Positions 24,612-33,684 of a DNA stretch of 64,000 bases are shown piece by piece. The notes beneath the pieces were generated by a model, which saw only the letters and a program-made list of their open reading frames with translations, was not told the DNA's origin and made no database searches. The first letter of the stretch is position 1. Every line of letters begins with the position of its first letter. The translations under genes and the position numbers were made by a program. This DNA is from Bordetella parapertussis (GTDB taxonomy: Bacteria; Pseudomonadota; Gammaproteobacteria; Burkholderiales; Casimicrobiaceae): positions 1-64,000 of the forward strand of contig CALQLA020000007.1 in NCBI GenBank assembly GCA_943331295.2. The letters are read 5' to 3'.

Positions 24612-25578
24612 CGGGCGCTTCGTCGTCGTCATCCCCGAGCCGTTCCCGGCACGGGCGGTGGCGACGCTGCCGCCGCAGTTCGAGGTGCGGCAGGGGCGCC
24701 CGGGCGCGGCCTACGACGAAGCCGGGCTGGCGGCGCTGATCCGGGATGCCGACGCGATCGCGATCAACTCGCGCGACCCCGTGACGGCGCGGGTGATCGA
24801 GGCTGCGCCGCACCTCGTCGTCATCGCCAAGGCCGGGTCGAAGCCCACGTCGAACGTCGATCTTGCGGCGGCCGCGCGGCGCGGCGTCCGGGTCACGTGG
24901 ACCCCGGGCGCCAACGCGGTCAGCGTGGCCGAGATGGCGCTTGCGCTGATGCTGACCGTTGCGAAGCGGCTGCCGGAAGTGTCGGCGCACCTGCGGAGCG
25001 GCGGCTGGCGCAGCTACGATCTCCTCGGTGGAGAACTCTCGGGCAAGACACTGGGGCTGGTCGGCCTGGGCGCGATCGGCCGCGAAGTGGCGCATCGCTT
25101 CCGCGCGTTCGGCGGCCGCGTGATCGGATACGACCCGCATGTCGACGCGGCGACGGCCGGCGCGCTCGGCATCGAACGGGTCGAGCTGCCGGTGCTCTAT
25201 GCGGGCGCCGACATCGTTTCGCTGCACTGCGAGATGAACGCGGCCACCGCAGGGATGATCGACGCTGCGGCGCTGGCGCTGATGAAGCCCTCCGCCGTGC
25301 TGGTCAACACGGCGCGCGGCGGCCTGGTCGACGAGCCGGCGCTGCTGGCCGCCCTCGACGCCGGCCGCCTCGGTGCGGCAGCGCTGGACGTGTTCGCGCA
25401 CGAGCCGCTGCCGCCGGGCCACGCGCTTGCCCGCCATCCGCGCGTATTCGCCACGCCCCACGTCTCGGCGTTCACGCACGAGGCGAGCTTCCGCGAATCG
25501 AGCTGGGCGCTGGAGGATGCGGCCCGCGTGCTGCTGGGGCTGCCGCCGCTGCACATGCCGGGGATCGCGTTGCCGTAA
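24592..25578 (+). CDS. D-isomer-specific 2-hydroxyacid dehydrogenase
   Basis: This 328-residue NAD(P)-dependent enzyme interconverts a 2-hydroxy acid and a 2-oxo acid. The Rossmann motif is GLVGLGAIGREVA, and the catalytic residues are Arg in NTARGGLVDE, Glu in FAHEP and His in TPHVSAFTHEA. GTG 24592 starts within the DapA-like gene, overlapping it by 20 nt, which suggests coupling. It plausibly reduces the 2-oxo acid product of the DapA-like enzyme. The first 20 residues may be shorter if a downstream start is used. Confidence 0.9.
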   Translation: MPSPRPDGRFVVVIPEPFPARAVATLPPQFEVRQGRPGAAYDEAGLAALIRDADAIAINSRDPVTARVIEAAPHLVVIAKAGSKPTSNVDLAAAARRGVRVTWTPGANAVSVAEMALALMLTVAKRLPEVSAHLRSGGWRSYDLLGGELSGKTLGLVGLGAIGREVAHRFRAFGGRVIGYDPHVDAATAGALGIERVELPVLYAGADIVSLHCEMNAATAGMIDAAALALMKPSAVLVNTARGGLVDEPALLAALDAGRLGAAALDVFAHEPLPPGHALARHPRVFATPHVSAFTHEASFRESSWALEDAARVLLGLPPLHMPGIALP

Positions 25579-25590
25579 CCGCCGTGGGGA

Positions 25591-25623
25591 TAGCCCGGGT
25601 TGAGTGGAGCGAAACCCGGGCTA
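25591..25623. repeat. REP-like palindromic repeat, copy 1
   Basis: A perfect 11-bp stem, TAGCCCGGGTT (25591-25601) and AACCCGGGCTA (25613-25623), encloses an 11-nt loop. It lies just after the dehydrogenase gene. Two related copies occur at about 36.34 and 36.40 kb, so this is a dispersed element that may also act as a terminator or mRNA-end stabiliser. Confidence 0.8.
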
Positions 25624-25664
25624 CACGAGGCTCGCCACCTGTCGTGCCGGGGCACCACGCCCCG

Positions 25665-26300
25665 CCTCAAGGCGCCGGCAGGACATGCGTCAGCCAGCCG
25701 TTGACCAGCGCCGGCGAGGAAACCGAGCCGGAGGCCGGCAATGCCACCCGTGCCGCCATCGGCCGCGACGACATTCCTGAGGGACAACGTCACGTAGGTC
25801 ATGTCCGCAACGCCTGACAGCGTGACCGTGACGTTGTTGCCGTCGTATGCCGGCGGGTCCGCGATCGCATCGCCTTCGGTCACCGCGACCGTTGCCGACG
25901 TCACCGGCTTGTCGAACGCGAGGACGAGCGTCGCCGTGGCTTCCTGCCGCGGCTCGATCGTCGGGTTAGAGCCGACAAGGGACAGCGGCAGGTCGAAGAC
26001 GCCCGCGTCCGCGTGTGCCTTGCGCGAGACGGCGCCCTGCAGCGTCGCCAGGCCGCCCGCGCCGGCATTGAAGCTGTGGGCGACGGGTTGGGAGCATGGG
26101 CCGCGATGAGGGTGCTCGTGGTCGCCTTGTCGACAATCTGCGCCGGCAGCGGAGCGGGACTTCCCGCGTTGTCGGCATCGCCTGCATGGTTCGCGGCGAC
26201 GACGTGGTTGCCCGGCGGGAGGCCGCTCGTCGCGCACGCGACGGTCCGCGCATTGTGGCCACCTGCGACGCAGTCCGCGACTGTCAGGCGAACCGAACAA
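25665..26300 (-). pseudogene. Decayed surface-protein gene (Ig-like repeat plus dockerin-type C-terminal segment)
   Basis: Read on the minus strand, 26300-26090 encodes an Ig-like repeat relic (CATSGLPPGNHVVAANHAGD, then NAGSPAPLPAQIVDKATTSTL). A second frame at about 26075-25720 encodes the well-known secreted-protein segment with AGVFDLPLSL, NPTIEPRQEA, VTVTLSGVADMTYVTLSL and ADGGTGG. There is no start, no signal peptide and at least one frameshift between the parts. The remains look like the C-terminal end of a large extracellular protein. No functional product is expected. Confidence 0.65.
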
Positions 26301-26347
26301 CAGGGGATGACAGGTGCAAACCCCGCCCGCCGGGCGCAGAATGCGGC

Positions 26348-26692
26348 GTGGAAAACGAATTGCGCCCCGTCGCCAGCGCCGTCGCCGAACTCGACGACGG
26401 CCAACTGCACGCGCTCATCGAGGCGGCAAACGACCTCGTGCTGATGGCCGCGGGCCTGCTGTCGTGGATCGAGCACCTCGCCGACTGGGAATTGAACCGC
26501 CGCGCCGGCATGCACTTCCCGCTGCAGCCGCCCGATGCCGCGATCGCGCCCGAGGAGGACGAGACCAGCATCGCGGCGGCGATCCTGCTGCGCGACCAGT
26601 TCACGAAGCATCGTACCCACGACGATGATCCGATGCCCGCGCTGTTCGATGCGGTCGTCGGCATCCTCACGGGGCGGGAACGGCTGCAGTAG
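26348..26692 (+). CDS. Small conserved-looking hypothetical protein
   Basis: This 114-residue acidic, helical, soluble protein starts at GTG 26348 (VENELRPVASAVAEL). It has an amphipathic N-terminal helix (LDDGQLHALIEAAND), a Trp-rich stretch (LLSWIEHLADWELNRRAG) and a Pro/Asp/Glu-rich middle. I do not recognise a domain. Its 3-prime end overlaps the convergent, frameshifted membrane gene by 26 nt. The start is uncertain, as no good Shine-Dalgarno is seen. Confidence 0.55.
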   Translation: MENELRPVASAVAELDDGQLHALIEAANDLVLMAAGLLSWIEHLADWELNRRAGMHFPLQPPDAAIAPEEDETSIAAAILLRDQFTKHRTHDDDPMPALFDAVVGILTGRERLQ

Positions 26693-27220
26693 CGCACGCG
26701 GCACCGTCGCGCTCCCCGGCCAGCAGCGGCCGGCCGATGTAGCCGTCGAGGCCGCCCTGCCGCCAAAGCCGGATCGGCTCGATCAGGCTCACGCGGCGCG
26801 CGTGCAGGTCGGTCTTCCGGTAGCGCGGGTCGTAGCGCCACAGGCGCCAGGCGCAGAGGTAGCGAATGCGCAGCACGCGGATGCCGCCGATGATGCTGCG
26901 CGTGACCGGCCACCGCCGCAGCCGAGCGACCAACGCGCGGTGGCGCGCCCCGAAAACCCGCCAGTACCAGCCGGCAAACGCGATGTCCGCCGCCTGCCCC
27001 CAGAGGCGCTGCACGACGGGCGCCAGGAACGCGATCGGGAACAGGATCAGCACCGAGTGCAGGTGGCGAGGGCTTCGGCGGCGACCAGCACGCCGGTCCA
27101 CACGAAGCGGATCGTCGCCCCCACCGCGTCGCGGCCGGTGAAGTGGTCGACGAGCACGAACGCGACCGCGACCAGCGCCGCGAACGTGACATACCACCCC
27201 AGGGCGCGCGGACGTTGCAT
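26667..27220 (-). pseudogene. Membrane protein gene broken by a single-base frameshift
   Basis: ATG 27220 opens a frame with two hydrophobic segments (GWYVTFAALVAVAFVLVD and IRFVWTGVLVAAEALAT) that hits a stop at about 27045. From about 27060 the next frame continues smoothly with LHSVLILFPIAFLAPVVQRLWG and a basic, aromatic C-terminal part to 26667. A lost C in the ACC-TGC region at about 27058-27063 would explain this. The repaired product would be about 184 residues with three membrane segments. The family is not recognised. It lies at the end of the Rieske operon. Confidence 0.65.
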
Positions 27221-27295
27221 TGCCGGGTCTTCCGCTGCCGGGTGCGTGGCCGCGTGCGCGCAGGTTGCGCGTCGCTGTCGTCCGGGCGGGAGAGC

Positions 27296-28636
27296 CTACA
27301 CCACGTTGAGCGGCGCGAGGTCGCGGGCGATCGCGGCGCGCCGCTCGGCGTCGGGCAGGTCCTTGTGCGCGAGGTAGGCGGCGGCCACCCGGCGCGACGT
27401 CTCGAGGATCAGCGCGCGGTCGTCGCCCGCTCCCTTCGGGATGCGCACGATGGTGTCGCCGGCGAACGTCGGCACGTGGGCGCCCGTGGCTGCCTCGGGT
27501 CGCGCCGGCTCGATGCCCTGCTGCAGGTTCCGGATGCCCTTGCGCAGCGCCGCGCGCAAGAGCCGGATGCCGGCGTCGGTGACGCCCAGGTGCTCGCGCT
27601 GGTGGCTGTTGATGGGCCCCTGGCTCACCCACGCGTCCCAGTCGCCGGGCGTGGCCTGGCGCTGCTCGTAGGGCCGGTCGGCGCTCTGGCCGTAGAAGTC
27701 GACGGTGCCCCAGCCGATCTCGTCGCGCCTGGTGCGCCCCTCGGGATCGTCCAGCTGGTTCACGTTGCGCCAGGCGATCACCCAGGTGTTGGCGTCGTCG
27801 ATCGGGACGACCCAGCGCGTGAGGCTCGAGCGGCCGAAATAGCGGATGCCGTCGCCGCGCTCGAACAGCGCGCCGTTCTGCGAGAAGTTCGGCAGGAAGT
27901 GGTCGTGCACGCGCACCCAGATGTTGTCGCCGGCGCGGCGCGCGTTGGTGTAGAAGAAGCCGTAGTCGCGCTCGTGCCAATCGGGAACCGGCAGCTCGCC
28001 CCACGAATCCTCGAACTGCACGCCCGACATCCGCGTGTGCAGGAACGGCGTGTGGTACGGGTCCATCGAGTTCTCGCTGACCTGCAGCCAGTTGCACGGC
28101 GAATGGATCTGCCAGGGCACCATCTCGTTGCCGGGCAGGTCCATCACGTCGAGGTGCGGGAACGCGGGCTTGAACTCCGGCGGCCCCATGTAGGTGAAGA
28201 TCAGGTCGCGGTATTCCAGCACCGGGTAGGCCCCCTGGCACACGCGCTCCTTCAGCGGGCTGTTCGCGGGCTCGGCGGGCAGCTCGAGGATCCGCCCGTC
28301 GGTGCCGTAGCGCCAGCCGTGATACGAGCAGCGGATGCCGTGGTTGGCGATGATGCCGAACTCGAGCGACATGCCGCGATGGCTGCAATGCTTGTGGACC
28401 AGGCCCAGGTCGCCCGACAGGTCGCGGAACAGCACGAGGTCCTCGCCCAGGATGCGCACGGCGAGCGGCCTGTCGGCGAGGCGCTCCGACATGGTCACCG
28501 GATGCCAGAAGCGCCGCAGGTACTCGCCGCAGGGCGTGCCCGGCCCGACCTTCGACAGCTCGTCGTCGACCGGGCGCTCCCGCGGCTTGTAGTAGCCGCC
28601 GTAGGGTTCGTTGCCGATCCGGGGTGCGTCGCTCAT
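27296..28636 (-). CDS. Rieske aromatic-ring-hydroxylating oxygenase, alpha subunit (copy A)
   Basis: This 446-residue oxygenase subunit is of the phthalate/vanillate-oxygenase type. Rieske [2Fe-2S] ligands are Cys84, His86 (HCSHRG), Cys103 and His106 (CSYHGW). The mononuclear iron site is in ENSMDPYHTPFLH, with His195 and His200 and the bridging Asp192. It should hydroxylate or demethylate a (hetero)aromatic acid, with electrons from a separate reductase. None is adjacent; the nearest is the VanB-type protein at 44282-45232. A strong AAGGAG precedes the ATG. It lies at the 3-prime end of a tight six-gene operon. Confidence 0.93.
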   Translation of the reverse strand: MSDAPRIGNEPYGGYYKPRERPVDDELSKVGPGTPCGEYLRRFWHPVTMSERLADRPLAVRILGEDLVLFRDLSGDLGLVHKHCSHRGMSLEFGIIANHGIRCSYHGWRYGTDGRILELPAEPANSPLKERVCQGAYPVLEYRDLIFTYMGPPEFKPAFPHLDVMDLPGNEMVPWQIHSPCNWLQVSENSMDPYHTPFLHTRMSGVQFEDSWGELPVPDWHERDYGFFYTNARRAGDNIWVRVHDHFLPNFSQNGALFERGDGIRYFGRSSLTRWVVPIDDANTWVIAWRNVNQLDDPEGRTRRDEIGWGTVDFYGQSADRPYEQRQATPGDWDAWVSQGPINSHQREHLGVTDAGIRLLRAALRKGIRNLQQGIEPARPEAATGAHVPTFAGDTIVRIPKGAGDDRALILETSRRVAAAYLAHKDLPDAERRAAIARDLAPLNVV

Positions 28637-28681
28637 CGTCGTCTCCTTGTTGGGTTCGCGGATTGCGCCAGGCGCGCTCCC

Positions 28682-29704
28682 TCAGCCGGCGAGCAGCCGG
28701 GAGAGGGCATCGTTCAGGAATTTCGCGTCGGCCGGATTGCCGGCCGGGTTGCCCGCGCGATGGCCCCAGATCGACGGGATCGGCAGCAGCTGGGCATTGG
28801 GCATCAGCGCCACCTCGCGCCGGTTGTCCTCGACGGTGAAGTAGAGGTCGGTCTCGCTGGGCATGACGAAGGCGCGCGCGCGGATCGCTGCGAGCGCCCG
28901 CGGGAAGTCGCCTCCATAGAGCGGGTTGGCGCTGGCGTCGGCGTGCTGCCAGGTCCAGATGTGCGCGAGCAGGTTGTTCGCGTCGCGGCGCAGGAAATTG
29001 CCTTCCCACGACGCGACCAGGAAATCCTCGAGCGACGAGAAGCCGGCGCCGCGCCAGAGCTCATCGCGATAGAACGCCTGCGACAGTGCCCAGCCCGCGT
29101 ACACGCGGCCCATCGCGCGCAGGCCACGGTCGGGCCGGCCCGAGAACCAGCCGTCCTGGAAATTGGCGTCGGCGGTCAGCGCCGCCTTCACGCCCTCGAG
29201 GAACACGAAGTTGTGCGGCGAGCAGCGCGCGGCGCCGCAGGACACGCCGATGCGCTTCACCATGTCCGGGTAGAGCGCGGCCCAGTGATAGGCCTGCAGG
29301 CCGCCCATCGACCAGCCGTAGACGAGCTCGAGCCGCTCGATGCCGAGCACCTCGGTGACGAGCCGGTGCTGGACCCGCACGTTGTCGCAGATGGTGAAAT
29401 TCGGATAGCGCCGGCGGTCGAACGGCGGCGGCGTGTTCGAAGGCGACGACGACAGGCCGTTGCCGAACAGGTTGGGGATGATGATGAAGTACCGCTGCGG
29501 GTCGAGCGCCATGCCGGGGCCGATCATGAACTCGATGTCGGCGTGCTGCGCGCCGAACGGCGTGCAGTAGACGATCGCGTTGCTGCGGTCCGCGTTGAGC
29601 GTGCCGTAGGTCTTGTAAGCGAGCTTCGCGCCGCGGTACGTGAGGCCGGACTGCAGCGCGACGTTGCCGGCGTCGTAGAGCGTGTGGTCGGGTTGCTTGT
29701 CCAT
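28682..29704 (-). CDS. MetX-like alpha/beta-fold hydrolase/acyltransferase (copy A)
   Basis: This 340-residue protein is of the homoserine O-acetyltransferase-like branch, with nucleophile Ser132 (GWSMGG), an acid candidate in SETDLYF and His in IWGHRAG. The [14 protein letters not shown] and [15 protein letters not shown] segments are typical. No methionine-biosynthesis gene is nearby, so it is probably a hydrolase acting on an ester, amide or ring-cleavage product. It lies between the amidase and Rieske genes in one operon (gaps of 15 and 45 nt). A homologue lies at 33878-34891. Confidence 0.88.
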   Translation of the reverse strand: MDKQPDHTLYDAGNVALQSGLTYRGAKLAYKTYGTLNADRSNAIVYCTPFGAQHADIEFMIGPGMALDPQRYFIIIPNLFGNGLSSSPSNTPPPFDRRRYPNFTICDNVRVQHRLVTEVLGIERLELVYGWSMGGLQAYHWAALYPDMVKRIGVSCGAARCSPHNFVFLEGVKAALTADANFQDGWFSGRPDRGLRAMGRVYAGWALSQAFYRDELWRGAGFSSLEDFLVASWEGNFLRRDANNLLAHIWTWQHADASANPLYGGDFPRALAAIRARAFVMPSETDLYFTVEDNRREVALMPNAQLLPIPSIWGHRAGNPAGNPADAKFLNDALSRLLAG

Positions 29705-29719
29705 GGGTTCGGCTCGATC

Positions 29720-31003
29720 CTAGGCCGTCGCCAGCGCGCTGTCGACCCACCGCCCGACGGACAGCAGTGCGGCGTCGGCGCCGTGAAGGCCAACGAGCTG
29801 GATGCCGATCGGCAGCCCGGCCGGGCCGCTGCCCGCCGGCACGGCAAGGCAGGGCAGGTGCAGTGCCGTCCACATCCGGCAGAAGAGCGGGTCGCCGGTG
29901 CCGGCGGCGGCCAGCGGCGGCTCGCCGGCCGCGGCGGGCGTGACCAGCGCGTCGCAGCCGGCGAACGCGGCGCGCATCATGGCCGCGGCCTGCGCGACGG
30001 CCGCCTTCGCGGCGACGTAGTCCTCGTGCCGCGTGTGCCAGCCGGTCTCGCAGAACGCGGCGAACGCGGGCGTCACGCCGTCGAGGTGGCGCGTGGTCTC
30101 GAACACGTAGTTGCGCGCGGCCTCGTAAGCCATGATCGTCTTCTGGGCGTCGACCAGCGGCGTGAATTCGGGCGGCAGCACGACGTCGCGCACCGTGGCG
30201 CCGGCGCGCCGCAGCTTCTCGGCGCTCGCGGCGAGGACAGCGTGCACGCTGGCGTCGGCGGCATTCCCCTGCGGGGTGAGGCAGAGCCCGAGCACCGGGG
30301 GCGCCGGCAGCGGGGCGACGACGGCCCGCGCCGGCAGGCCGGCCAGTACCGACGACAGCAGCGCGATGTCGTCCACGCTGCGGGCGAGCACCCCGAGCGT
30401 GTCGAGCGATTCGGCGAACGGCCGGATGCCGGACAGGCTGAAGTCGCCGTAGGTCGGCTTGTAGCCGATGATGCCGCAGAAAGTCGCCGGGCGGATCAGC
30501 GATCCCGCCGTCTGCGAGCCGAAGGCCAGCGGCACCATCCGGTCGGCCACCGCCGCGGCGGAGCCGCTCGACGAGCCGCCGGGCGTGCGCTCGATGTTGT
30601 GGGGGTTGCGCGTCTTGCCCGCGGTGAAGTGCGCGAATTCGGTGGTGACCGTCTTGCCCATCATGATCGCGCCCGCCGCCCGCGCGGCGGCGACGCACGA
30701 GGCATCCCACTGCGGCTGCCGCGTCGCATAGAGCGGCGAGCCCAGGCCGGTGGGCATGTCGGCGGTGTCGATGATGTCCTTGACTGCGATCGGCACGCCG
30801 TGCAGCGCGCCGCGCGACGGTGCGCGGTCGGCCGCGCGCGCCGCGGCCAGCGCGGCGTCGGGGTCGAGGTACTGCCAGGCCTGGACGTCGCGTTCGCGGG
30901 CTTCGATGCGGTCGAGGCAGGCGCGGACGAGCGCCTCCGAGGTCAGCGTGCCGGCGCGGATGCGCGCGGCGGCTTCGGTGGCGGTGAGGTCGTTGGCGGG
31001 CAT
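29720..31003 (-). CDS. Amidase-signature hydrolase (copy A)
   Basis: This 427-residue enzyme has the Ser-cisSer-Lys triad: Lys in GVPIAVKDIIDT (residue about 74), the glycine-serine-rich GGSSSGSAAAVA, and the nucleophile region GSQTAGSLIRPA. It should hydrolyse a carboxamide to acid plus ammonia, or a related C-N bond. I chose ATG 31003 (MPANDLTATEAAARI) because the frame upstream is a shadow of the ThDP gene. It lies 22 nt after the decarboxylase beta-subunit gene in the operon. Confidence 0.9.
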   Translation of the reverse strand: MPANDLTATEAAARIRAGTLTSEALVRACLDRIEARERDVQAWQYLDPDAALAAARAADRAPSRGALHGVPIAVKDIIDTADMPTGLGSPLYATRQPQWDASCVAAARAAGAIMMGKTVTTEFAHFTAGKTRNPHNIERTPGGSSSGSAAAVADRMVPLAFGSQTAGSLIRPATFCGIIGYKPTYGDFSLSGIRPFAESLDTLGVLARSVDDIALLSSVLAGLPARAVVAPLPAPPVLGLCLTPQGNAADASVHAVLAASAEKLRRAGATVRDVVLPPEFTPLVDAQKTIMAYEAARNYVFETTRHLDGVTPAFAAFCETGWHTRHEDYVAAKAAVAQAAAMMRAAFAGCDALVTPAAAGEPPLAAAGTGDPLFCRMWTALHLPCLAVPAGSGPAGLPIGIQLVGLHGADAALLSVGRWVDSALATA

Positions 31004-31025
31004 GGTATCCAGTCGGGGACGAAGG

Positions 31026-31589
31026 TCAGGCCGCGGCGAGCGCGGCGGCGAATTTGCGGCGCAGTTCGGCGCTGTGCAGCAGCGAAAAGTCCTGCGGGTA
31101 GGTCTCGCCGGGAACGACGTGCAGCGCGACGAACACGGGGCCGTCCTCGCGCAGCACGCCGCCGATTTCCGCCGCGAACGTCGCGGCATCGGCGAAGTCG
31201 TGGACGCGGCGGTAGCCGGCGGCGCGCGCGAAGCCCGCGAAGTCGACGCGGCCCGCGCCGGGGATCGGGTGGCCGCCGTTGGCTTCGTAGGTGCCGTTGA
31301 CGCAGACGAAGTGGACGAGATTGCGCGGCGCCGCGCCGGCGATGGTGACGAGGCTGCCGAGGTTCATCAGCAGGCTGCCGTCGCCGTCGAGGACCAGCAC
31401 GCGCTTGTCCGGGCGGCCGAGGGCGAGGCCCAGCGCGTGCGACGACGCCTGGCCCATCGCCCCCACGGCGAGGTAGGTGAGGGCGCCGGGCGCGATCGCC
31501 AGCCACTCGAACGCGGCCTGGTAGACGGGCACGACGATCTCGCCGGCGTAGCGCGTGGCCAGCACCTTCAGGCAGTCGTCGCGGCGCAT
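31026..31589 (-). CDS. Thiamine-diphosphate-dependent decarboxylase, C-terminal (beta) subunit
   Basis: This 187-residue protein carries the pyrophosphate-binding half of a ThDP enzyme, with GDGSLLMNLGSLVTI and VCVNGTYEANGG supplying the GDG...N motif. Together with the preceding N-terminal half it resembles sulfopyruvate (ComDE) or phosphonopyruvate decarboxylases split over two genes. It should decarboxylate a 2-oxo acid to an aldehyde, fitting the aldehyde dehydrogenase in the same operon. ATG 31589 lies 10 nt after the alpha gene; a GTG at 31595 is also possible. Confidence 0.87.
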   Translation of the reverse strand: MRRDDCLKVLATRYAGEIVVPVYQAAFEWLAIAPGALTYLAVGAMGQASSHALGLALGRPDKRVLVLDGDGSLLMNLGSLVTIAGAAPRNLVHFVCVNGTYEANGGHPIPGAGRVDFAGFARAAGYRRVHDFADAATFAAEIGGVLREDGPVFVALHVVPGETYPQDFSLLHSAELRRKFAAALAAA

Positions 31590-31599
31590 CGGCACGCGG

Positions 31600-32139
31600 C
31601 TACTCCGGCGTCCGCGTGACGAGGAACACGAACGGCTTGGCGCGCGCCTGCGCCGCCGCGAACGCCGGGACAATCCGCGCCTCGTCGCCGCGCTGTCCGA
31701 GCCGCGCGTGGTCGATCGCCATCGCGTCCAGCACCGGCTCGACGATGCGCACGCCGTAGTGCCTGGATTGCGGCGGGTCGCGGTCGGGCTCCATGCCCTG
31801 CAGCCCGACGATCGCGCAGAGCCCGAAGCCGTAGTCGACGGCGATCGCGCGCACGGCGTTGAGCGAGTCGAACAGGCCCGTGTGCTGCATCAGCAGCAGT
31901 GCGCGCGTGCCCGTGTACGACAACCCGGCGCAGATCGACACGCCTTCGTCCTCCTTGCACACGCGGATGAGGCGCAGCGCCGGGTCGCGCGAGATCGGCC
32001 ACAGCAGGCGGTCGCTGGTGACGATGTCGGGCAGCGCGACGACGGTGGCGATGCCGGCGGCCTTGACCGCCGCGATGATGTCTGCGCCACGGACGCCGCC
32101 GCCCTCGGTCGCTGTCGTCGCCATCGCCTCCGCCGTCAT
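31600..32139 (-). CDS. Thiamine-diphosphate-dependent decarboxylase, N-terminal (alpha) subunit
   Basis: This 179-residue protein is the pyrimidine-binding half, with the cofactor-activating glutamate in CKEDEGVSICAG (residue about 63) and the following SLNAVRAIAVDYG. The first 15 residues are a low-complexity leader. It forms the active enzyme with the 31026-31589 subunit. It lies 3 nt after the aldehyde dehydrogenase gene. The pair suggests conversion of a 2-oxo acid to an aldehyde that the neighbouring dehydrogenase oxidises. Confidence 0.87.
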   Translation of the reverse strand: MTAEAMATTATEGGGVRGADIIAAVKAAGIATVVALPDIVTSDRLLWPISRDPALRLIRVCKEDEGVSICAGLSYTGTRALLLMQHTGLFDSLNAVRAIAVDYGFGLCAIVGLQGMEPDRDPPQSRHYGVRIVEPVLDAMAIDHARLGQRGDEARIVPAFAAAQARAKPFVFLVTRTPE

Positions 32140-32142
32140 CGT

Positions 32143-33684
32143 CTATGCCGCCGGCGGCGGAAACGGATTGGCGGTGCGTCCCAGCCCCAGCCAGACGCTC
32201 TTGACCTGCTGGAACTCGCGGATCGCCTCGATGCCGTTCTCGCGGCCGTAGCCGCTCATCTTGTAGCCGCCGACCGGCGAGAGCGTGCTCACGCTGCGGT
32301 AGGTGTTCACATACACGGTGCCGGCGGCGATCCGCTCGGCGAGGCGGATGCTGCGCGCCATGTCCTGCGTCCAGACGCCGGCGGCGAGCCCGTAGCGGCT
32401 GTCGTTGGCCAGCGCGAGCGCCTCGTCCTCGTCGGCGAAGCGCATCACGGCAAGCACGGGGCCGAACACCTCCTCGCGCGCGAGTTCCATGTCGGGGCGC
32501 ACGCCGGTGAAGATCGTCGGCTCCACGTACCAGCCGGCGCCGCAGCGGGCGGGATGGATTTCCCTGCCGCCCAGCACGCAGCGCGCGCCGTCGCGCTTGG
32601 CCTGCTCGATGAACGAGAGCACCTTCGCGTGCTGCTCGCGGGTGGCGACGGGGCCGACCTGCGTGGCGGGGTCCTGCGGGTCGCCGATCCGGATGTCGCG
32701 CATCGCGGCGACGAGGCGCTCGAGGAACCGGTCGTGGATGCCGGCCTGCAGCAGCAGCCGCGAGCCCGCGATGCAGGACTGGCCGAGCGACAGGAAGATG
32801 CCGGAGATCACGCCGTTGACCGCGTCGTCGAGGTTGGCGTCGTCGAAGACGATCTGCGGCGACTTGCCGCCCAGTTCCAGCGTCACCCGCTTGAAGTCGG
32901 TGGCGGCCGCGGCGGCGATGCGCCGTCCGCTCGCCTCCGAGCCGGTGAACGTGATCGTCGCCACGTCGGGGTGCGCGACCAGCGGGGCGCCGAGCTCGGG
33001 ACCGAAGCCGGTGACGACGTTGAGAACGCCCGGCGGCAGCCCCGCGTCCTCGACGAGGCGCGCGAATTCGAGCGTCGACGCCGACGCGTGCTCCGAGGGC
33101 TTCAGCACCACCGTGTTGCCGGCGGCGAGCGCGGGGGCGAGCTTCCATGCGGCCAGCATCAGCGGCGAGTTCCACGGCGTGATCGCGACCACGACGCCCA
33201 GCGGCTCGTGCCGCGTGTAGTTGAAGACGTCGGGCACGTCGATCGGGATCACCGCGCCCTCGATCTTGTCGGCGAGACCGGCGTAGTAGTGGAAGTACTT
33301 CGGCAGGTAGCGGAACTGCGCCAGCACCTCGACCAGGCGCTTGCCGTTGTCGCGCGTCTCGATGCCGGCGATCTCGTCGATCCTCGCCTCGAGCACCGTG
33401 GCGATGCGCCGCAGCAGCGCGCCGCGTGCCGTGGGCGTGAGCCCGCGCCAGGCCGGCGCCGCGAACGCCGCGCGGGCGGCGGCCACGGCGCGGTCGGCGT
33501 CTTCCGCCCGGCCGCGCGGGATCAGTGCCCAGGCTTCACCGGTCGCGGGGTTCGCCGTCTCGAACCACTCGCCGCCTACAGGGTCGCACCAGCGCCCTCC
33601 GACGAAGTTGCGATAGCGGCGCAGCGCCGGGGCGGCGGGCGCCGCGGCATCGGCTTCGAGGAAATGCGGCGTGTCGTCGGGCAT
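32143..33684 (-). CDS. Aldehyde dehydrogenase, first gene of the Rieske operon
   Basis: This 513-residue NAD(P)-dependent enzyme has TPWNSPLM in the cofactor region, the catalytic glutamate in LELGGKSPQ and the catalytic cysteine in GQSCIAGSR. The C-terminal NTYRSVSTLSPVGGYKMSGYG is complete. Its start is GTG-ATG at 33687/33684; I chose the ATG. No strong Shine-Dalgarno is visible. It precedes the split decarboxylase, probably oxidising the aldehyde that enzyme releases, and heads the operon that ends with the Rieske oxygenase. Confidence 0.9.
   Translation of the reverse strand: MPDDTPHFLEADAAAPAAPALRRYRNFVGGRWCDPVGGEWFETANPATGEAWALIPRGRAEDADRAVAAARAAFAAPAWRGLTPTARGALLRRIATVLEARIDEIAGIETRDNGKRLVEVLAQFRYLPKYFHYYAGLADKIEGAVIPIDVPDVFNYTRHEPLGVVVAITPWNSPLMLAAWKLAPALAAGNTVVLKPSEHASASTLEFARLVEDAGLPPGVLNVVTGFGPELGAPLVAHPDVATITFTGSEASGRRIAAAAATDFKRVTLELGGKSPQIVFDDANLDDAVNGVISGIFLSLGQSCIAGSRLLLQAGIHDRFLERLVAAMRDIRIGDPQDPATQVGPVATREQHAKVLSFIEQAKRDGARCVLGGREIHPARCGAGWYVEPTIFTGVRPDMELAREEVFGPVLAVMRFADEDEALALANDSRYGLAAGVWTQDMARSIRLAERIAAGTVYVNTYRSVSTLSPVGGYKMSGYGRENGIEAIREFQQVKSVWLGLGRTANPFPPPAA

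Noticed and set aside
27143-31300. A plus-strand open frame of about 1385 codons opposite the Rieske, MetX-like and amidase genes
   Set aside because: Same explanation: the opposite strand encodes five genes with clear catalytic motifs.
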